From NCBI RefSeq assembly GCF_001647675.1, contig NZ_CP015594.1, forward strand, positions 1,488,001 to 1,552,000: DNA of 64,000 bases, read 5' to 3'. The first letter of the stretch is position 1, and each line of letters opens with the position of its first letter. Below the pieces are notes generated by a model. The model saw only the letters and a list, made by a program, of their open reading frames with translations, made no database searches and was not told the DNA's origin. This stretch comes from Acinetobacter sp. NCu2D-2 (GTDB lineage Bacteria > Pseudomonadota > Gammaproteobacteria > Pseudomonadales > Moraxellaceae). Both the position numbers and the translations under genes were made by a program. This document shows positions 1 through 9,763 of the stretch, in pieces.

Positions 1-917
1 TATTGTTTTGTTTTTTGAAAATCTTGATACAAATTAAATAATTGCTCAAGTGAATATTGTTCAGCCAATTCTTCGCAGTTGATATCAATATTCTTTACAG
101 TTTGATTGAGCTTGACACAAATTAAATCAGACAACAAGTACTCAAACATCTGACTAAAATCAGAAAAGCTTAAAATTTTATTCCATTTGGTTGCGGTTTG
201 TATCGGCATATTTTTGTCGATGACAAGCTTTTTCCAATCTTGAACAAAGTCCTGACGCTGTGGCAGCCATGCACTTTGTGCAACCTCAAGCGCCTGCAAA
301 GGCATCTGATTGGACAAATTCAGCAACAATTGTTGCTGCGTTGTACCCGCATCAGGCAAATGTTGCTGCAAATATGCCGATGCTTGTGCTGGAGAAATTC
401 GATCCATAGCAAAATGCTGTAAACGACTACGAATCGTTGCAGGTAATTTTAGATAGTGATCTGCAAGCAAAATAATAACTATATTTTCACCCGGCTCTTC
501 TAAAGTCTTTAATAGTGCATTTGAAGATGCAATATTCAGTGCTTCAGCAGGCTCAATCACAATTACACGCCAGCCATCACCCGTTTGCTGAACAAAAGGC
601 TGTAAATCACGAATTTTCTCAATTTTGATTTTGGCATTTTGTTTTTTATTTTCATCATCTGTGGTGATGTGTACATAGTTGGGATGTGTATCTGCTTTTA
701 GCCATAAACAACTGCCACATTCACCACAGGGCTGATTGTTTTCATGCCGATTTTGACAAAGCACCCACGCTAAAAACTTCTGAGTAAAAGCTTCTTTACC
801 ACAGCCTTTTTTTCCATAAAAAAGTAAACCATGACCCAGCTTTGGAAAACGCTCTGTCAGCGTATTCCAGACTTGCTCTTGCCATGGGTAAACTTGTGCT
901 TCGACATCAAAAGGCAT
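1..917 (-). CDS. holB: DNA polymerase III delta' subunit, C-terminus cut by window edge
   Basis: This is a clamp-loader subunit of the replicative polymerase. The reading frame opens at ATG 917 and stays open to base 1, giving about 305 residues, so the C-terminus lies outside the window. A P-loop-like GKKGCGK sits at residues 35-41 and a zinc-binding cysteine set at Cys54, Cys64, Cys67 and Cys70, the usual arrangement in delta' and gamma/tau proteins. Further on are a sensor-like segment (LLKTLEEP) and an SRL segment typical of clamp-loader AAA+ subunits. It starts 13 nt after the kdsB stop and is the last visible member of the minus-strand block beginning at rsmG. The identification is firm; only the end is missing. 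Confidence 0.93.
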   Translation of the reverse strand, partial: MPFDVEAQVYPWQEQVWNTLTERFPKLGHGLLFYGKKGCGKEAFTQKFLAWVLCQNRHENNQPCGECGSCLWLKADTHPNYVHITTDDENKKQNAKIKIEKIRDLQPFVQQTGDGWRVIVIEPAEALNIASSNALLKTLEEPGENIVIILLADHYLKLPATIRSRLQHFAMDRISPAQASAYLQQHLPDAGTTQQQLLLNLSNQMPLQALEVAQSAWLPQRQDFVQDWKKLVIDKNMPIQTATKWNKILSFSDFSQMFEYLLSDLICVKLNQTVKNIDINCEELAEQYSLEQLFNLYQDFQKTKQ

Positions 918-930
918 GTTTTCTTCTCAT

Positions 931-1692
931 TTAAGCGAATGCAGAGGCATCCATTTGATTTAAACGATCTAAGTCTGCTTGTGTGTCGACACCGGGTGGT
1001 AAGTTCGCCTCAGCAACTGCAATCGCGATACGATGACCATTTTCCAAGACGCGTAATTGCTCTAGGGATTCCAGCTTTTCAAGCACCCCCATATCCCAAG
1101 TCACATATTCTTGAAGTAATTTCACACGGTAAGCGTATAAACCTAAATGGCGATATGCCTGATCATGCAAGTGTTGTTCAGCTTGCTTAGCCCCATCGCG
1201 GTCATATGGAATTGTTGCACGACTAAAATACAGCGCTTGATGATGTTTAGACATCACAACTTTAACGATACTGTCACGTTGAAACTCTTCAAGTGAATGG
1301 ATTGGTTCGCATAATGTCGACATCGATGATTCAGGATGATCTTCAAGCAGCTGTGCCACTTGTTTCACCAATAAAGCTGGGAGTAATGGCTCATCACCCT
1401 GAACGTTGACAATAATATCGTCACTCGCCCAACCTTTGATTCGTGCAACTTCGCTTAGACGATCCGTACCAGATGGATGATCTTTTGATGTAATGACAAC
1501 ATCTACACCATCAGATCGGCAAACTTCAGCAATACGTTCATCATCGGTTGCTACACATAGATCATCAAATCCTTGAACCTTCTTGGCCTGATCCACCACA
1601 CGTAAAATCATCGGACGACCATGAATTTCAAGTAATGGCTTACCCGGCAAACGTGAACTTGCGAAACGTGCAGGAATGACAATATGTTTCAT
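931..1692 (-). CDS. kdsB: 3-deoxy-manno-octulosonate cytidylyltransferase (CMP-Kdo synthetase)
   Basis: It activates Kdo as CMP-Kdo for transfer to lipid A in the cytoplasm. The N-terminal nucleotide-binding signature [15 protein letters not shown] lies at about residues 5-19 and VNVQGDEPL, with its metal-binding Asp, in the first half. The open frame extends upstream to 1761, but the start at 1692 gives the family-typical MKHIVIPAR beginning, 253 residues (E. coli KdsB has 248), and an AAGG ribosome site about 8 nt upstream. The longer start would overlap lpxK. It lies directly after lpxK, so two consecutive lipid A/Kdo steps are co-transcribed. Confidence 0.95.
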   Translation of the reverse strand: MKHIVIPARFASSRLPGKPLLEIHGRPMILRVVDQAKKVQGFDDLCVATDDERIAEVCRSDGVDVVITSKDHPSGTDRLSEVARIKGWASDDIIVNVQGDEPLLPALLVKQVAQLLEDHPESSMSTLCEPIHSLEEFQRDSIVKVVMSKHHQALYFSRATIPYDRDGAKQAEQHLHDQAYRHLGLYAYRVKLLQEYVTWDMGVLEKLESLEQLRVLENGHRIAIAVAEANLPPGVDTQADLDRLNQMDASAFA

Positions 1693-1705
1693 ATGAACAA
1701 CCTTT

Positions 1706-2707
1706 TTAAATTTGAATACCGTGTTGTTGTAACTGCTGATGCAGCACGTCATAACAAGCATCGGAAAGCACTGCTTCTACAGGAACTACCCATATTTCGC
1801 GCTGATAATCTGGATATTTTTGCAAGAGCACAGCAATTTTTACTGCATCTTTTTCAGTAGTAATAATTGGACTGGCATCTTCAAAATGTAAGTCTTCAAT
1901 TGTGTAATCATGATGATCAGGGAATTCGTGTGCTTGAAAAGCATTCACACCAATGTCCTGCAATGTTTGATAAAAACGCTGCGGAAAACCAATACCCACA
2001 ACTGCATAAAAACTTTGCTGAGGATTAAAATATTGTTCAGCACTCGCACTGAGTAAATATGGCTGGCTTGGTGCTAGATGCATATTCAAGGCAGAATCTG
2101 CTTGAGATGCATGCTCAATTACAGTGGCATCTTGTAAACGTTGCGGTGACTCACGCAAATAACCTTCAGGCAATAATTTTTGATTACCTAACCCACGATT
2201 ATTATCTAAAACAATCCACTCAATCTGACGGTTTAAAGCCCAGTGCTGCAATCCATCATCACAAATAATTAGATCTAGCTCATGCTTCTCAAGCAATAAC
2301 TCAATACTTTGCTGACGATTAGGACCGACTGCCATTGGCACTTGTGTCGATTGGACGATTAATGCAGGCTCATCACCCACAACTTCGGGATGTGGGATTA
2401 CATCGACATAAGCTGGAAATGGTCCTTTGCCACCATAACCTCGACTAATCACCCCTACACGTACATTACGTTCTTTAAGATGATTGACTAGTTGAATAAG
2501 CAGTGGTGTCTTACCACTTCCACCAACGGTGATATTCCCAATCACCAATACAGGAATCGGTGCTGTATAACTCGATTTAATCCCTTTGGCATAAAGTGAT
2601 TTATTGAAATCAAAACCCACTTTATACAGACAAGACAGCGGACGTAGCACAACCAACCACTTTGCCTGCTTATTCCAAGCATCCTGAATCACTTGTGCTA
2701 AAGACAT
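1706..2707 (-). CDS. lpxK: tetraacyldisaccharide 4'-kinase
   Basis: LpxK phosphorylates the 4' position of the tetraacyldisaccharide to make lipid IVA at the inner face of the cytoplasmic membrane. The protein has 333 residues, a hydrophobic/basic N-terminal membrane-associating stretch, and the family P-loop [11 protein letters not shown] at residues 57-67, followed by SRGYGG and DDGLQHW, both characteristic of LpxK. It starts 3 nt after the msbA stop and ends 13 nt before kdsB, so msbA-lpxK-kdsB is a translation-coupled lipid A module. Confidence 0.96.
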   Translation of the reverse strand: MSLAQVIQDAWNKQAKWLVVLRPLSCLYKVGFDFNKSLYAKGIKSSYTAPIPVLVIGNITVGGSGKTPLLIQLVNHLKERNVRVGVISRGYGGKGPFPAYVDVIPHPEVVGDEPALIVQSTQVPMAVGPNRQQSIELLLEKHELDLIICDDGLQHWALNRQIEWIVLDNNRGLGNQKLLPEGYLRESPQRLQDATVIEHASQADSALNMHLAPSQPYLLSASAEQYFNPQQSFYAVVGIGFPQRFYQTLQDIGVNAFQAHEFPDHHDYTIEDLHFEDASPIITTEKDAVKIAVLLQKYPDYQREIWVVPVEAVLSDACYDVLHQQLQQHGIQI

Positions 2708-2710
2708 GAA

Positions 2711-4438
2711 TTAGTGTTCCTCGAAGTTACGTTGATGCAATTGATAGTATGCACCTTGCTTCGCCAATAATTCTTGGTGTGAACCTTGCTCAATAATACG
2801 ACCTTGATCCATCACCACAATACGATCAGCATTTTCAATGGTCGATAATCGATGTGCAATCACGATTGTAGTACGCCCAATCATCGCTTGATCAAATGCT
2901 TGTTGAATGAAGTATTCTGATTCATTATCTAAAGCACTGGTGGCTTCATCTAAAATTAAAATGGGTGCATTTTTCAAAATCGCACGAGCAATCGCGATAC
3001 GTTGACGCTGACCACCAGATAAGTTTAAGCCCTGCGCACCAAGTGGTGTGTCATAACCTTGCGGTAAAGCCATAATAAAATCATGTGCATAAGCGGCTTT
3101 TGCTGCCGCAATAATTTCATCGTCAGTTGCACCTTCAAGCTGACCATAAGCAATATTTTCACGTACGGTACGGTTAAACAATACCACTTGCTGATTGACC
3201 ATTGAAATCTGAGTTCTTAATGCATTAAGCTCAAATTCTTCAATATTTTTACCATCAATTAGAATTTCACCCGAAGTTAATTCTTGGTAACGTACTAGTA
3301 GATTTACTAGAGATGTTTTACCCGCACCTGAACGCCCTACGAGTGCTACGGTCTCACCTTGCTTCACCTTTAAATTAAAATCATGAATCGCATGAAAACC
3401 ATCCGCATAGACTAAATCTGCATGTTTTAACTCAATATTGCCTTTGATTTTATCGTTGATAGTTCCGGTATTTTTTTCTTCTTTCATATCCAACAGTTCA
3501 AAGACTGAATAGGCTGCCGCCATACCCCGCTGAATTTTTTCATTCACATCAGTCAATGAACGGATTGGTTTTGCTAACATACCTGCCGCAGTAATATAAG
3601 AAACAAATTCACCTGCAGAAATGTCCTGCAAAATTTGTGGCTGCAAAGCGATATACATAATGATACTAAGGGCAATTGACATAATCAGCTGAATAACAGG
3701 ACTATTGAGCTGCTGTACCACCACCATTTTTAGACCACGGCGCAAGTTTTCCATTGAGCTATCATAGAAACGTTTTTGCTCATAGGCCTGACCACCAAAG
3801 CCTTTCACCACCATATTACCGTTCACCATCTCTTGCACAACATGGTTAACATCTCCCATCGTGTCCTGCACTTGAGAAGATAATTTACGCATACGTTTTG
3901 AGGCTTTACGGATAATTAAACCGATCAGTGGACCAAAAATAAAGATAATTAATGTCAGACGCCAGTTGGTATAAAACAAATACCCTAACAACGCTAAGGT
4001 AATTGTACCTTGTTGCAAAATAGTTCGAAGAGACTCAGTCGAAGCCGCCGTTAACTGTTCAACGTTATATAAGATTTTAGCTGTGATATGACCGCTCGAA
4101 TTATCCAAATAATATTGCGACGGCAAGCGCATTAATTTATTAAAAACTTCCTGACGGATATTAAAAATCAAATTACGAGAAATGACCGCAGTAAAATATC
4201 CACCCATAAATAGACCAAGGCCACGGACAAACATCAACAGCACAACAAATAGAGGAAATAGTGTGGTAAAACCTTGATCTTTATGTTGAATGGCATCAAT
4301 GATTTTTTTCAGTAATGTCGCGACAGAGACTTCTGTCGCCGCATTGAGTGCAAAACCAACAACCACCAATAAGCCTACACCCCAAAATGACTTTAAATAG
4401 TTTAATAGGCGTAGGTAGACCTTAAAATCGTGCTTCAC
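2711..4438 (-). CDS. msbA: lipid A export ABC transporter MsbA, ATP-binding/permease
   Basis: MsbA flips lipid A-core across the inner membrane. The 575-residue half-transporter has an N-terminal transmembrane domain (about residues 15-310) and a C-terminal nucleotide-binding domain with Walker A GRSGAGKT (368-375), signature LSGGQRQR (473-480), Walker B ILILDEATS (493-501) and an H-loop in IAHRLS. The start codon is GTG and overlaps the exbD stop in a GTGA arrangement, which points to translational coupling. Its position between exbD and lpxK fits the lipid A role; a general type 6 ABC exporter is the only alternative. Confidence 0.94.
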   Translation of the reverse strand: MKHDFKVYLRLLNYLKSFWGVGLLVVVGFALNAATEVSVATLLKKIIDAIQHKDQGFTTLFPLFVVLLMFVRGLGLFMGGYFTAVISRNLIFNIRQEVFNKLMRLPSQYYLDNSSGHITAKILYNVEQLTAASTESLRTILQQGTITLALLGYLFYTNWRLTLIIFIFGPLIGLIIRKASKRMRKLSSQVQDTMGDVNHVVQEMVNGNMVVKGFGGQAYEQKRFYDSSMENLRRGLKMVVVQQLNSPVIQLIMSIALSIIMYIALQPQILQDISAGEFVSYITAAGMLAKPIRSLTDVNEKIQRGMAAAYSVFELLDMKEEKNTGTINDKIKGNIELKHADLVYADGFHAIHDFNLKVKQGETVALVGRSGAGKTSLVNLLVRYQELTSGEILIDGKNIEEFELNALRTQISMVNQQVVLFNRTVRENIAYGQLEGATDDEIIAAAKAAYAHDFIMALPQGYDTPLGAQGLNLSGGQRQRIAIARAILKNAPILILDEATSALDNESEYFIQQAFDQAMIGRTTIVIAHRLSTIENADRIVVMDQGRIIEQGSHQELLAKQGAYYQLHQRNFEEH

Positions 4439-4860
4439 TCATAACCTCTAGTAGGTACTTTCGTACTGATATTGACGTTCACAAAACCCAATTGCCCTGC
4501 AACGTCCATAACGCGAATCACATCTTGATGTGTTGCCTTCGCGTCAGCGGCAATCACAAACATTAAATCACGTCGATCCTGAGAAATCTGTTTAATTGCG
4601 GTATTCAAGTCAGCCACTTCTTTACTCGCAATAGATTGACCATTCACTGCATAATGCCCATTGCCATCCACTACAACTTCAATTTTTTGATCAAACTCTT
4701 TAGGTGGCACACCTTGCGCATCTGGCAAGGTGAGATTAAGACGGCTAAACTGATTAAAAGTGGTCGACAATAACAAAAACACCAAGATAAACAAAAGACA
4801 GTCAATCATTGGCGTTAAGTTAATGTGAATATCTTCAACTTGGCGGCGTTTGAACTTCAT
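4435..4860 (-). CDS. exbD: ExbD/TolR-family biopolymer transport protein
   Basis: A 141-residue inner-membrane protein with a short cytoplasmic N-terminus, one transmembrane helix (about residues 15-38) carrying the conserved Asp in LTPMIDCLLF, and a periplasmic domain. ExbD/TolR proteins work with an ExbB/TolQ partner as a proton-driven motor. It lies 10 nt after exbB and overlaps msbA by 4 nt. No tonB, tolA or tolB is in this block, so the energised partner is not evident. The msbA linkage suggests a possible role in envelope homeostasis rather than siderophore uptake, but that is inference. Confidence 0.9.
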   Translation of the reverse strand: MKFKRRQVEDIHINLTPMIDCLLFILVFLLLSTTFNQFSRLNLTLPDAQGVPPKEFDQKIEVVVDGNGHYAVNGQSIASKEVADLNTAIKQISQDRRDLMFVIAADAKATHQDVIRVMDVAGQLGFVNVNISTKVPTRGYE

Positions 4861-4870
4861 TATTCGCCTC

Positions 4871-5500
4871 CTAGCTTGCTTTTGAGATATCTAGATCTGG
4901 AGCTTGAAGATAGAACAAATCAGCATGGAATAATGTCGATTGTTGCTCTAACTCCGCAATATATTCCTGAACCAAACGTTGAAAATATCGATAGGCAAAT
5001 AATGCAGGAATCGCAATCAACATCCCTGCCGCCGTGGTAATCAAGGCTTTAGAGATCCCCGGCATCATCATCGCGGCATCGGTATTACCCATATCCATCA
5101 TCAAAAATGATTCGATAATACCCATGACCGTGCCCAGCAAACCAAGCAAAGGCGCAACTGCACTGAGTGTTCCCAAAAAATTGATATTTTTTTCCAAATA
5201 GCCAATTTCCTGTGAAGCCACGACTTCCATTTGAGCACGTGCATATTGTTCAGTTTGCAATCGACTATTAAAACCCGCCTGAAAAATACGTCCTAAAGCA
5301 CTTTTTTGCAGTGCTGCGCTTTGTGACAACTTTTCAATCGCTTGTTCAGCCTTTTGCTCAGGATGAATCAGAAGAATATTGGGGATGACGAGATTTCTTT
5401 TCAAGCGGATAAAGCGTTCAATCGCAATCGCCACCATAAAAATAGAACACAGCACCAAAGGCAGCATAAGCCAGCCACCCGCTTTAACCAGTTCCCACAT
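4871..5500 (-). CDS. exbB: MotA/TolQ/ExbB proton channel family protein
   Basis: A 209-residue three-helix inner-membrane protein: one helix at the N-terminus (about 10-30), then a cytoplasmic segment and two long helices near 105-175. The segment with GLLGTVMGIIESF is the hallmark of the MotA/TolQ/ExbB channel family. It forms the proton channel with the ExbD-like protein encoded immediately downstream. It starts 28 nt after the parB stop, so it is probably co-transcribed with parAB and the lipid A genes. Confidence 0.9.
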   Translation of the reverse strand: MWELVKAGGWLMLPLVLCSIFMVAIAIERFIRLKRNLVIPNILLIHPEQKAEQAIEKLSQSAALQKSALGRIFQAGFNSRLQTEQYARAQMEVVASQEIGYLEKNINFLGTLSAVAPLLGLLGTVMGIIESFLMMDMGNTDAAMMMPGISKALITTAAGMLIAIPALFAYRYFQRLVQEYIAELEQQSTLFHADLFYLQAPDLDISKAS

Positions 5501-5528
5501 CTGTTTATCCCCAAATCATTTTTATAAT

Positions 5529-6416
5529 TTATTCATCGCCTAAGATGCTTAAAATACCATCCAATTCATCTAATGAGCTATAACTAATCACAAGTTTTCC
5601 TTTACCTTGTTTGTTATAGTCAATTTTCACATCAGCACTAAAACGCTCAGAAAGACGTTGTGTTAATTGTTGAATATCAGGCGCAATGACCGTTTTGGGT
5701 TTTTCAGCTTTCGGTGCAGCATAGTCGCGAACAAGCTGCTCTGTTTGACGGACCGATAAACTTTTCTCAATGACATGCTCTGCCACTTTCAACTGATCTT
5801 TGGCTTTAAGTGTCAATATTGCACGTGCATGCCCCATATCTAAAAGACCTTGTTGCATAAAGTCTTTGACGGGTTCTGCAAGCGTTAATAAACGCAATAA
5901 GTTACTCACCGTTGTACGGGCTTTACCTACGGTGTCGGCAATTTCCTGATGACTTAAACCAAACTCTTCATGGAAGCGTTGTAATGCCATGGCCTGATCG
6001 ATTGGATTTAAATCCTGACGTTGAATGTTTTCAATCAATGCCAATGCAATAGCAACTTGGTCTTGAAGCTCGCGCACAATGGCAGGAACTTGAGTCAAAC
6101 CCGCAAGTTGAGCCGCACGCCAGCGTCGTTCACCCGCAATAATTTCATAAGGAAAGCGTTCATCATCAACTGGACGAATCACAATCGGCTGCATAATGCC
6201 GTGCTTTTCAATAGACGCAGCTAATTCTTGTAAATCTTGCTCATTGATATAACGACGCGGTTGATATTCACCACGTTTTAGCAAGTTAACATCAATTTGT
6301 TTTAGCTGGCCATGATCTAGACCTTGTGCTTCAAGTTGTAATTTTTCTTTTTGAATGGAGCCCAATAAGGCATCTAAACCACGACCTTTTGCGAGTCCAC
6401 GTTTCTTCACGGTCAT
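5529..6416 (-). CDS. parB: chromosome-partitioning protein ParB
   Basis: A 295-residue centromere-binding CTPase/clamp protein. A basic N-terminal arm is followed by the ParB/Srx nucleotide-binding domain with GERRWRAAQLAG at about residue 115, then a helix-turn-helix (LSHQEIADTVGKARTTVSNLLRLL, about 153-176) and a C-terminal dimerisation domain ending in ILSILGDE. Its start overlaps the parA stop by 4 nt (ATGA). I saw no canonical palindromic parS (GTTTCACGTGAAAC-type) in the window, so its binding sites are presumably elsewhere. Confidence 0.95.
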   Translation of the reverse strand: MTVKKRGLAKGRGLDALLGSIQKEKLQLEAQGLDHGQLKQIDVNLLKRGEYQPRRYINEQDLQELAASIEKHGIMQPIVIRPVDDERFPYEIIAGERRWRAAQLAGLTQVPAIVRELQDQVAIALALIENIQRQDLNPIDQAMALQRFHEEFGLSHQEIADTVGKARTTVSNLLRLLTLAEPVKDFMQQGLLDMGHARAILTLKAKDQLKVAEHVIEKSLSVRQTEQLVRDYAAPKAEKPKTVIAPDIQQLTQRLSERFSADVKIDYNKQGKGKLVISYSSLDELDGILSILGDE

Positions 6417-7195
6417 GCTTTACTTCCTTTTTTCACTTTGCTTTTTTTTAACATTTCAGCTGCTAAGTTTAAGTAAGCAACTGCACCCTTTGAACTTTTT
6501 TCAAAATAAATCACTGGTAAGCCATGCGCAGGCGCTTCCGCCAAACGAATGTTACGTGGAATCACCGTGTCGTATAGCTTTTTGCCAAAGTACTGTTGTA
6601 ATTCTTCAGAGACATCACGTGTTAATGCATTACGCGCGTCATACATGGTACGTAGCACACCCACAATCTGTAAATCTGGATTAAGTGCTTGTTGAATACG
6701 GTCAATGGTTTGAGTCAAATCTGCTAAACCTTCAAGCGCATAATATTCGCATTGCATTGGAATAAGTACACCATCAACCGCTGCCAAAGCATTCACCGTA
6801 ATCAAGCTTAAGCTCGGTGCGCAGTCAACAATAATATAGTCAAAAGCATTTTCAATTTCTTGCAATGCTTCACGCAGAATAAATTCGCGCCCCGGTTGCT
6901 CGGCAATGGCCAATTCAACTCCAGCTAAATCACGATTGGCACCAAGAACTTTATAGCCGACTTCAGCTTTTAAAATCGCTGTCTCAATCGGGACTTCACC
7001 CAGTAAAACATCCGTCACCGAATACAAAAGATCATTCTTTTGTATGCCAGATCCCATCGTGGCATTACCCTGCGAATCCATATCGACTAGTAATACGCGC
7101 TTTTTTAACACAGCTAATGATGCCGCCAAATTTACCGCGGTCGTAGTTTTACCGACGCCACCTTTTTGGTTGGCGATCGCAATAATTTGTGCCAT
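6413..7195 (-). CDS. parA: chromosome-partitioning ATPase ParA (Soj family)
   Basis: A 260-residue deviant Walker A ATPase that moves ParB-parS complexes along the nucleoid. The deviant P-loop KGGVGKTTT lies at residues 10-18, with DMDSQGNAT (Walker A', about 39-47) and IIVDCAPSLS (Walker B). It starts 26 nt after the rsmG stop and overlaps parB by 4 nt. The order rsmG-parA-parB is the classic chromosomal arrangement, so this is the chromosomal and not a plasmid Par system. Confidence 0.96.
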   Translation of the reverse strand: MAQIIAIANQKGGVGKTTTAVNLAASLAVLKKRVLLVDMDSQGNATMGSGIQKNDLLYSVTDVLLGEVPIETAILKAEVGYKVLGANRDLAGVELAIAEQPGREFILREALQEIENAFDYIIVDCAPSLSLITVNALAAVDGVLIPMQCEYYALEGLADLTQTIDRIQQALNPDLQIVGVLRTMYDARNALTRDVSEELQQYFGKKLYDTVIPRNIRLAEAPAHGLPVIYFEKSSKGAVAYLNLAAEMLKKSKVKKGSKA

Positions 7196-7221
7196 GTTGA
7201 CCCCAATTCCTTTGAAAAATC

Positions 7222-7854
7222 TTAAATTCGTTTTAATAAAAGTAAATGACGTTGTTCGTCTAAGCGCGGAACTTTAAGTTCAATAATGTCACAGCTAAAT
7301 TCATTTTTGTGCGCTTCGACTTCATCATCAGGAATTAAGCCCTTCATTGATGCAATAATCGTATTGTCATGCATATACGGTTTAGACGCTGCAATAAAGT
7401 CAGTCAATGATGCAAATGCACGACTGGTAATCACGTCAAATTGACCCAGTTCATTGATACTGTCTTCATTTTCGACACGGGTTTGCACTGCAATCACATT
7501 TTGTAGTTTTAAATCAGCAATAAACTGCTTCAAGAAACGAATCTTTTTACCGTTTGAATCGAGAAGTACACATTGGCGCTCTGGCTGACATAATGCAATG
7601 ATCATGCCCGGCATACCACCACCTGTACCGATATCAAGCAAGCGACCTTGTGGCAAATCCTTTAAAATACTCAAACTATCTAAAAGATGTTTCACCAGCA
7701 TTTCTTTTGGATCACGGATCGCAGTTAAATTGTATGCCTTATTCCAAAGTACCAAAGCATCTTGATACTTCAATAATAAATTTAAAGCTTCATCACTGAG
7801 CTGCAAACCTAAGGCTTGGCTACCCTGCTTCAGTTCATTAAAAAAAGTATGCAT
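7222..7854 (-). CDS. rsmG: 16S rRNA (guanine527-N7)-methyltransferase RsmG
   Basis: A 210-residue SAM-dependent methyltransferase acting on the 530 loop of 16S rRNA. The SAM-binding motif LLDIGTGGGMPGMIIAL is in the centre, preceded by NLTAIRDPKEMLVKHLLDSL, which is diagnostic of RsmG/GidB. The frame is open from a TTG at 7860, but ATG 7854 gives the expected MHTFF start. It is the first gene of the minus-strand block that continues through parAB to holB. Loss of RsmG is known to give low-level streptomycin resistance; the gene here looks intact. Confidence 0.95.
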   Translation of the reverse strand: MHTFFNELKQGSQALGLQLSDEALNLLLKYQDALVLWNKAYNLTAIRDPKEMLVKHLLDSLSILKDLPQGRLLDIGTGGGMPGMIIALCQPERQCVLLDSNGKKIRFLKQFIADLKLQNVIAVQTRVENEDSINELGQFDVITSRAFASLTDFIAASKPYMHDNTIIASMKGLIPDDEVEAHKNEFSCDIIELKVPRLDEQRHLLLLKRI

Positions 7855-7939
7855 AAACAATCAACGCTCGATTAAATTAGGTGGAAGTATACCGTTTTCT
7901 CTATATTGTCACAGTAGGGAGTGCTTAGTGAATATTCAG

Positions 7940-9642
<1,703 letters not shown>

Positions 9643-9763
9643 TTGCAATAAATTCTAATACAGGCTTAGTTTTTAAAGGTGTAAGTGTAGCTACTTATCA
9701 ACTTTTTCTCTATGATGCGACAATAATTAATTGCGATTAAGCATGATTGGTTAATGAGACAAA

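Noticed and set aside
5529..7195. Searched around parAB for a parS palindrome
   Set aside because: No GTTTCACGTGAAAC-like sequence was seen here or elsewhere in the window by eye.
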